Assembly: GCA_946886875.1 (NCBI GenBank)
Contig: CAMPJN010000181.1
Location: 1-7,565, forward strand
Source of the DNA: an uncultured Pseudomonas sp.
Lineage (GTDB): Bacteria; Pseudomonadota; Gammaproteobacteria; Pseudomonadales; Pseudomonadaceae
DNA length: 7,565 nt
Reading direction: 5' to 3'
Position numbers and translations under genes: made by a program. Below, one piece after another: positions 5,650-7,565 of the stretch. Positions within the stretch are counted from its first letter, which is position 1. Each line of letters begins with the position of its first letter. A model generated the notes under the pieces. It did not search any database. It was not told the DNA's origin and saw nothing but the letters and a program-made list of their open reading frames with translations.

Positions 5650-6546
5650 TTATCTATAGTGACCCATCCCCAACGCCTGGCGATAGCGCATATCCAGGCT
5701 CTGTGATGGGCCGCCGGCATTGGCGTCGATGTGCTGGTAGATAGGTTCGAGGCGTTGCAGACGGTCGCCGATATTGGGGTGGACCTTGAGAAAGCCGGTC
5801 AGCGCCGAGTCGTCCTGGCGCATGGTGCCCAGGGTTTGCAGCACTCCGGCGAGGCCATAAGGATCGTAGCCGGCGCGGGTGGCGATTACCGCGCCCATGG
5901 CGTCGGCTTCGTATTCATCGCCGCGATCCAGGCCGCGGGCATACAGATCGCCAACGCTGCGGGTGAATTTATCGGTCAGCGCGGTTTTGCCGGTATCGCC
6001 GTCCTTGGCCGCGCCGGCCTGCACGGCCAGGGTCGCGAGGTCGGTGAGCAGGCCGGTTTGCGCCTGTTTCTGGATCGCCTTGAGGTGATGCTGCTGCACC
6101 ACGTGAGCGACTTCGTGGGCCAGCACGCCGGCCAGTTCGGCTTCGCTCTGCATGCGCTTAAGCATGCCGCTGGTGATGAAGATATAACCCGCGGGCGCCG
6201 CATAAGCCGCGACCTGGGGGCTGTCGAGTACGGCGAAGCGCCATTCCAGGTCGGGTCGTTCGCTGTGCTGGGCGACCCACAGGCCGACCCGGTTGACGTA
6301 GGTCTGCAGCGCCGGATTGTTCAATACCGAGGCTTTTTGCAGCAGGACGGACGCGGTGTTGCGACCGATGACCAATTCTTCGTCGGCGCTTTTCTGACCC
6401 ATATTGGTCAGGTGCTGACCGGCGCTGGCCAGCTTGCCCAGGTCGACGCCCTGGACCTGGATGCCTTCCAGCCCTTGGCAGGCGCTGAGGCTGATCAATA
6501 TGCCCAACAGCAGAGGGCGGTGTAGAAGGGTGGCTCGCGTGAACAT
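5650..6546 (-). CDS. M48-family zinc metalloprotease lipoprotein (BepA/LoiP-like)
   Basis: The predicted envelope metalloprotease is 298 aa from the preferred ATG. A lipoprotein signal ends in SLSAC with the lipidated Cys at residue 23 and Gln at +2, so outer-membrane anchoring facing the periplasm is expected. The zinc motif HEVAH is at 144-148 (His144, His148, with Glu145 catalytic), followed by the third ligand in EYEAD (Glu211). The motif AAPAGYIFITSGML just before the active helix is typical of M48 peptidases such as E. coli LoiP and BepA, which act in outer-membrane protein quality control. A longer frame starts at TTG 6567, but the ribosome site GAGGT (6554-6558) sits inside that extension, 7 nt before ATG 6546, so the shorter start is chosen. 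It is 42 nt downstream of the SH3 gene and probably in its operon. No C-terminal TPR domain is present, unlike BepA. Confidence 0.9.
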   Translation of the reverse strand: MFTRATLLHRPLLLGILISLSACQGLEGIQVQGVDLGKLASAGQHLTNMGQKSADEELVIGRNTASVLLQKASVLNNPALQTYVNRVGLWVAQHSERPDLEWRFAVLDSPQVAAYAAPAGYIFITSGMLKRMQSEAELAGVLAHEVAHVVQQHHLKAIQKQAQTGLLTDLATLAVQAGAAKDGDTGKTALTDKFTRSVGDLYARGLDRGDEYEADAMGAVIATRAGYDPYGLAGVLQTLGTMRQDDSALTGFLKVHPNIGDRLQRLEPIYQHIDANAGGPSQSLDMRYRQALGMGHYR

Positions 6547-6588
6547 GGCGGTTACCTCGGACTTCAACCACGGAATTGGATATAGCCG

Positions 6589-7089
6589 CTAGCGGGCGGC
6601 GTAAGGCAGGGTTTTGCTATGCAAACCGCCTTGTTGAGCGAACGAACGCGCCTGGCCGGGGCTGACAGCGAAACTTTCCAGGGTTTGCACGTTATCCGGG
6701 AGGCTGCCCTTGGCGCTACGCAACTCTTCATCGCTGATGCCGCGCACGCCGGTGGCCACACCGCCAGCCGGGGCCGCCTGGCCGAGGTTGAGCAGGTTGC
6801 CGAGGTCGCTGCTGCGAGCCTGGGCACTCTTGTCGAAGCGCAGGCTGAGCAGCGGTAGCCAGCCGCGTTGGCCGCTGGTGGTCTGCACTTCGTACCATCC
6901 GCCCTGGCGTTGCAGCACCACTACCTGCGCCTGTTTATCCAGGCGGGTCAGGGCATTGGCGCTGTTCGCCGGTTGCGCACGCAGTTCGGTGGCCTGCACA
7001 GTTTGCGCTGCGCGCTGTTCGGCCAGGCTGTAGGCGCTGTAACAGGCCGACAGGAGGATGCCGAGCGCGGCAAAGAGGACTCTGTTCAT
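6589..7089 (-). CDS. SH3-domain (SH3b-like) lipoprotein
   Basis: This is a 166-aa protein. A lipoprotein signal ends in ILLSAC (Cys16, +2 Tyr), predicting an outer-membrane lipoprotein. Residues about 31-85 form a bacterial SH3-like domain: VQATELRAQPANSA, then AQVVVLQRQGGWYEVQTTSG, then QRGWLPLLSL, with the usual WYxV and GWL signatures. Such domains commonly bind peptidoglycan or protein partners in the periplasm. The remainder is a low-complexity Gly/Ala-rich linker and a helical tail (ISDEELRSAKGSLPDNVQTL) with no recognised domain. The start is ATG 7089, preceded by AAGGAG (7095-7100) with 5 nt spacing; the GTG at 7092 is too close to that site. The ATG overlaps the cyclase TGA as TGATG, indicating coupled translation. 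Context suggests a partner of the adjacent protease and cyclase; its ligand is unknown. Confidence 0.85.
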   Translation of the reverse strand: MNRVLFAALGILLSACYSAYSLAEQRAAQTVQATELRAQPANSANALTRLDKQAQVVVLQRQGGWYEVQTTSGQRGWLPLLSLRFDKSAQARSSDLGNLLNLGQAAPAGGVATGVRGISDEELRSAKGSLPDNVQTLESFAVSPGQARSFAQQGGLHSKTLPYAAR

Positions 7090-7565
7090 CACGTCTCCTT
7101 ATGGGGTCGAACTCTGGGTTCGAACAGGCTTACCGCTTCTGCTCGGCCTTTGACCTGGTGTTCACCCTGGGGCACGAAGTCCAGGGGGAGGCTGCAGGCT
7201 TGCCGGGTGGCGGCGGAAATCAACAGATGAGCACGGCCCTTGGTCAGCCCTTCGATGCGGCTGGCCAGATTCACCGTGTCGCCAATTGCAGTGTAGTCAT
7301 AACGCTGGCGTGCGCCGACCAGACCTACCACCGCCGGTCCCGTGTGCAGGCCGATGCCGATGTCGAAGTCCGGGCAGTTGTAATCGCGGCGGAATGCGTC
7401 GAGGTTGTCGAGCATTTCCATGGCCGCGAGAATCGCCTGGTCGGCCTGGTTCGGGTTGTCCAACGGCGCGCCCCAGAAGGCCATGATGGCGTCGCCGATA
7501 AACTTGTCGAGCGTCGCCTGGTGCTTGAACAACACCTCCACCTGGCTGCTGAAATAGCCTTCGAG
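7089..7565 (-). CDS. Class III adenylate/guanylate cyclase (C-terminal catalytic part; 5' end outside window)
   Basis: The frame is open to the window edge; about 158 residues are visible, beginning LEGYFSSQVEVLFKHQ. They cover most of a class III nucleotide cyclase domain. LDKFIGDAIMAFWGAP carries the second metal-binding Asp and the Lys that contacts adenine. IGIGLHTGPAVVGLVG follows, then YDYTAIGDTVNLASRIEGL with the Asp of the nucleobase-specificity position and the Asn/Arg (NLASR) transition-state residues. The Lys and Asp specificity positions point to ATP and cAMP rather than GTP. The first metal Asp and any N-terminal sensor lie outside the window. Since cyclases beside SH3 and M48 lipoproteins are often membrane proteins, a CHASE2-type periplasmic sensor is possible but unseen. 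It is the upstream gene of the cluster, and its stop overlaps the SH3 start. Confidence 0.9.
   Translation of the reverse strand, partial: LEGYFSSQVEVLFKHQATLDKFIGDAIMAFWGAPLDNPNQADQAILAAMEMLDNLDAFRRDYNCPDFDIGIGLHTGPAVVGLVGARQRYDYTAIGDTVNLASRIEGLTKGRAHLLISAATRQACSLPLDFVPQGEHQVKGRAEAVSLFEPRVRPHKET
7095..7100 (-). promoter_or_regulatory. Ribosome binding site of the SH3 lipoprotein gene inside the cyclase gene
   Basis: On the minus strand AAGGAG lies 5 nt before ATG 7089 and within the last codons of the cyclase. It decides the start in favour of ATG over GTG 7092 and, with the TGATG stop/start overlap, supports coupled translation. Confidence 0.75.

Noticed and set aside
5731..6525. Plus-strand ORF of 264 codons opposite the M48 protease
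   Set aside because: The opposite strand encodes HEVAH, EYEAD and a lipobox with a good ribosome site; the plus-strand product is a high-GC shadow without recognisable features.

Overview
The window is chromosomal DNA from a Pseudomonas-type gammaproteobacterium. GC content is high, the protein sequences are Pseudomonas-like, and the minD-minE-rluA order is the one I recall from Pseudomonas genomes. The species cannot be fixed from the sequence; a fluorescens or putida-type Pseudomonas is my inference. No tRNA, rRNA, CRISPR array or phage gene is visible.

Plus strand, 1-1828: the end of the cell-division site-selection operon (minD, missing about 21 N-terminal codons, then minE overlapping it by 4 nt), a strong intrinsic terminator, a REP-like palindrome, and rluA, a 23S rRNA/tRNA pseudouridine synthase.

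Minus strand, 1880-3837: three separate small genes. These are a lipoprotein of unknown function, a 108-aa cytoplasmic protein of unknown function, and an orphan periplasmic solute-binding protein of the SBP_bac_3 type. The gaps between them hold several inverted repeats.

Minus strand, 3967-5626: this is the odd part. A decayed IS630-family transposase lacks both ends, is split over three reading frames and has lost its first catalytic Asp. It runs in frame into an NAD(P)-dependent epimerase/reductase. The junction lies immediately before the nucleotide-binding Gly motif, so the epimerase has lost its own start codon and first few residues and now carries the transposase C-terminal segment.

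Minus strand, 5650-7565: a tight cluster of a class III nucleotide cyclase (only its C-terminal catalytic half is in the window), an SH3-domain lipoprotein and an M48 zinc metalloprotease lipoprotein. Cyclase and SH3 gene overlap by TGATG, and the SH3-protease gap is about 42 nt, so they probably form one operon acting at the envelope. Every gene from 7565 down to 1880 lies on the minus strand, so read-through from this operon could transcribe the transposase-epimerase chimera. I see no obviously new defence or mobile system. The most unusual items are the chimeric ORF, the cyclase-SH3-M48 cluster and a nested inverted repeat at 3851-3942.
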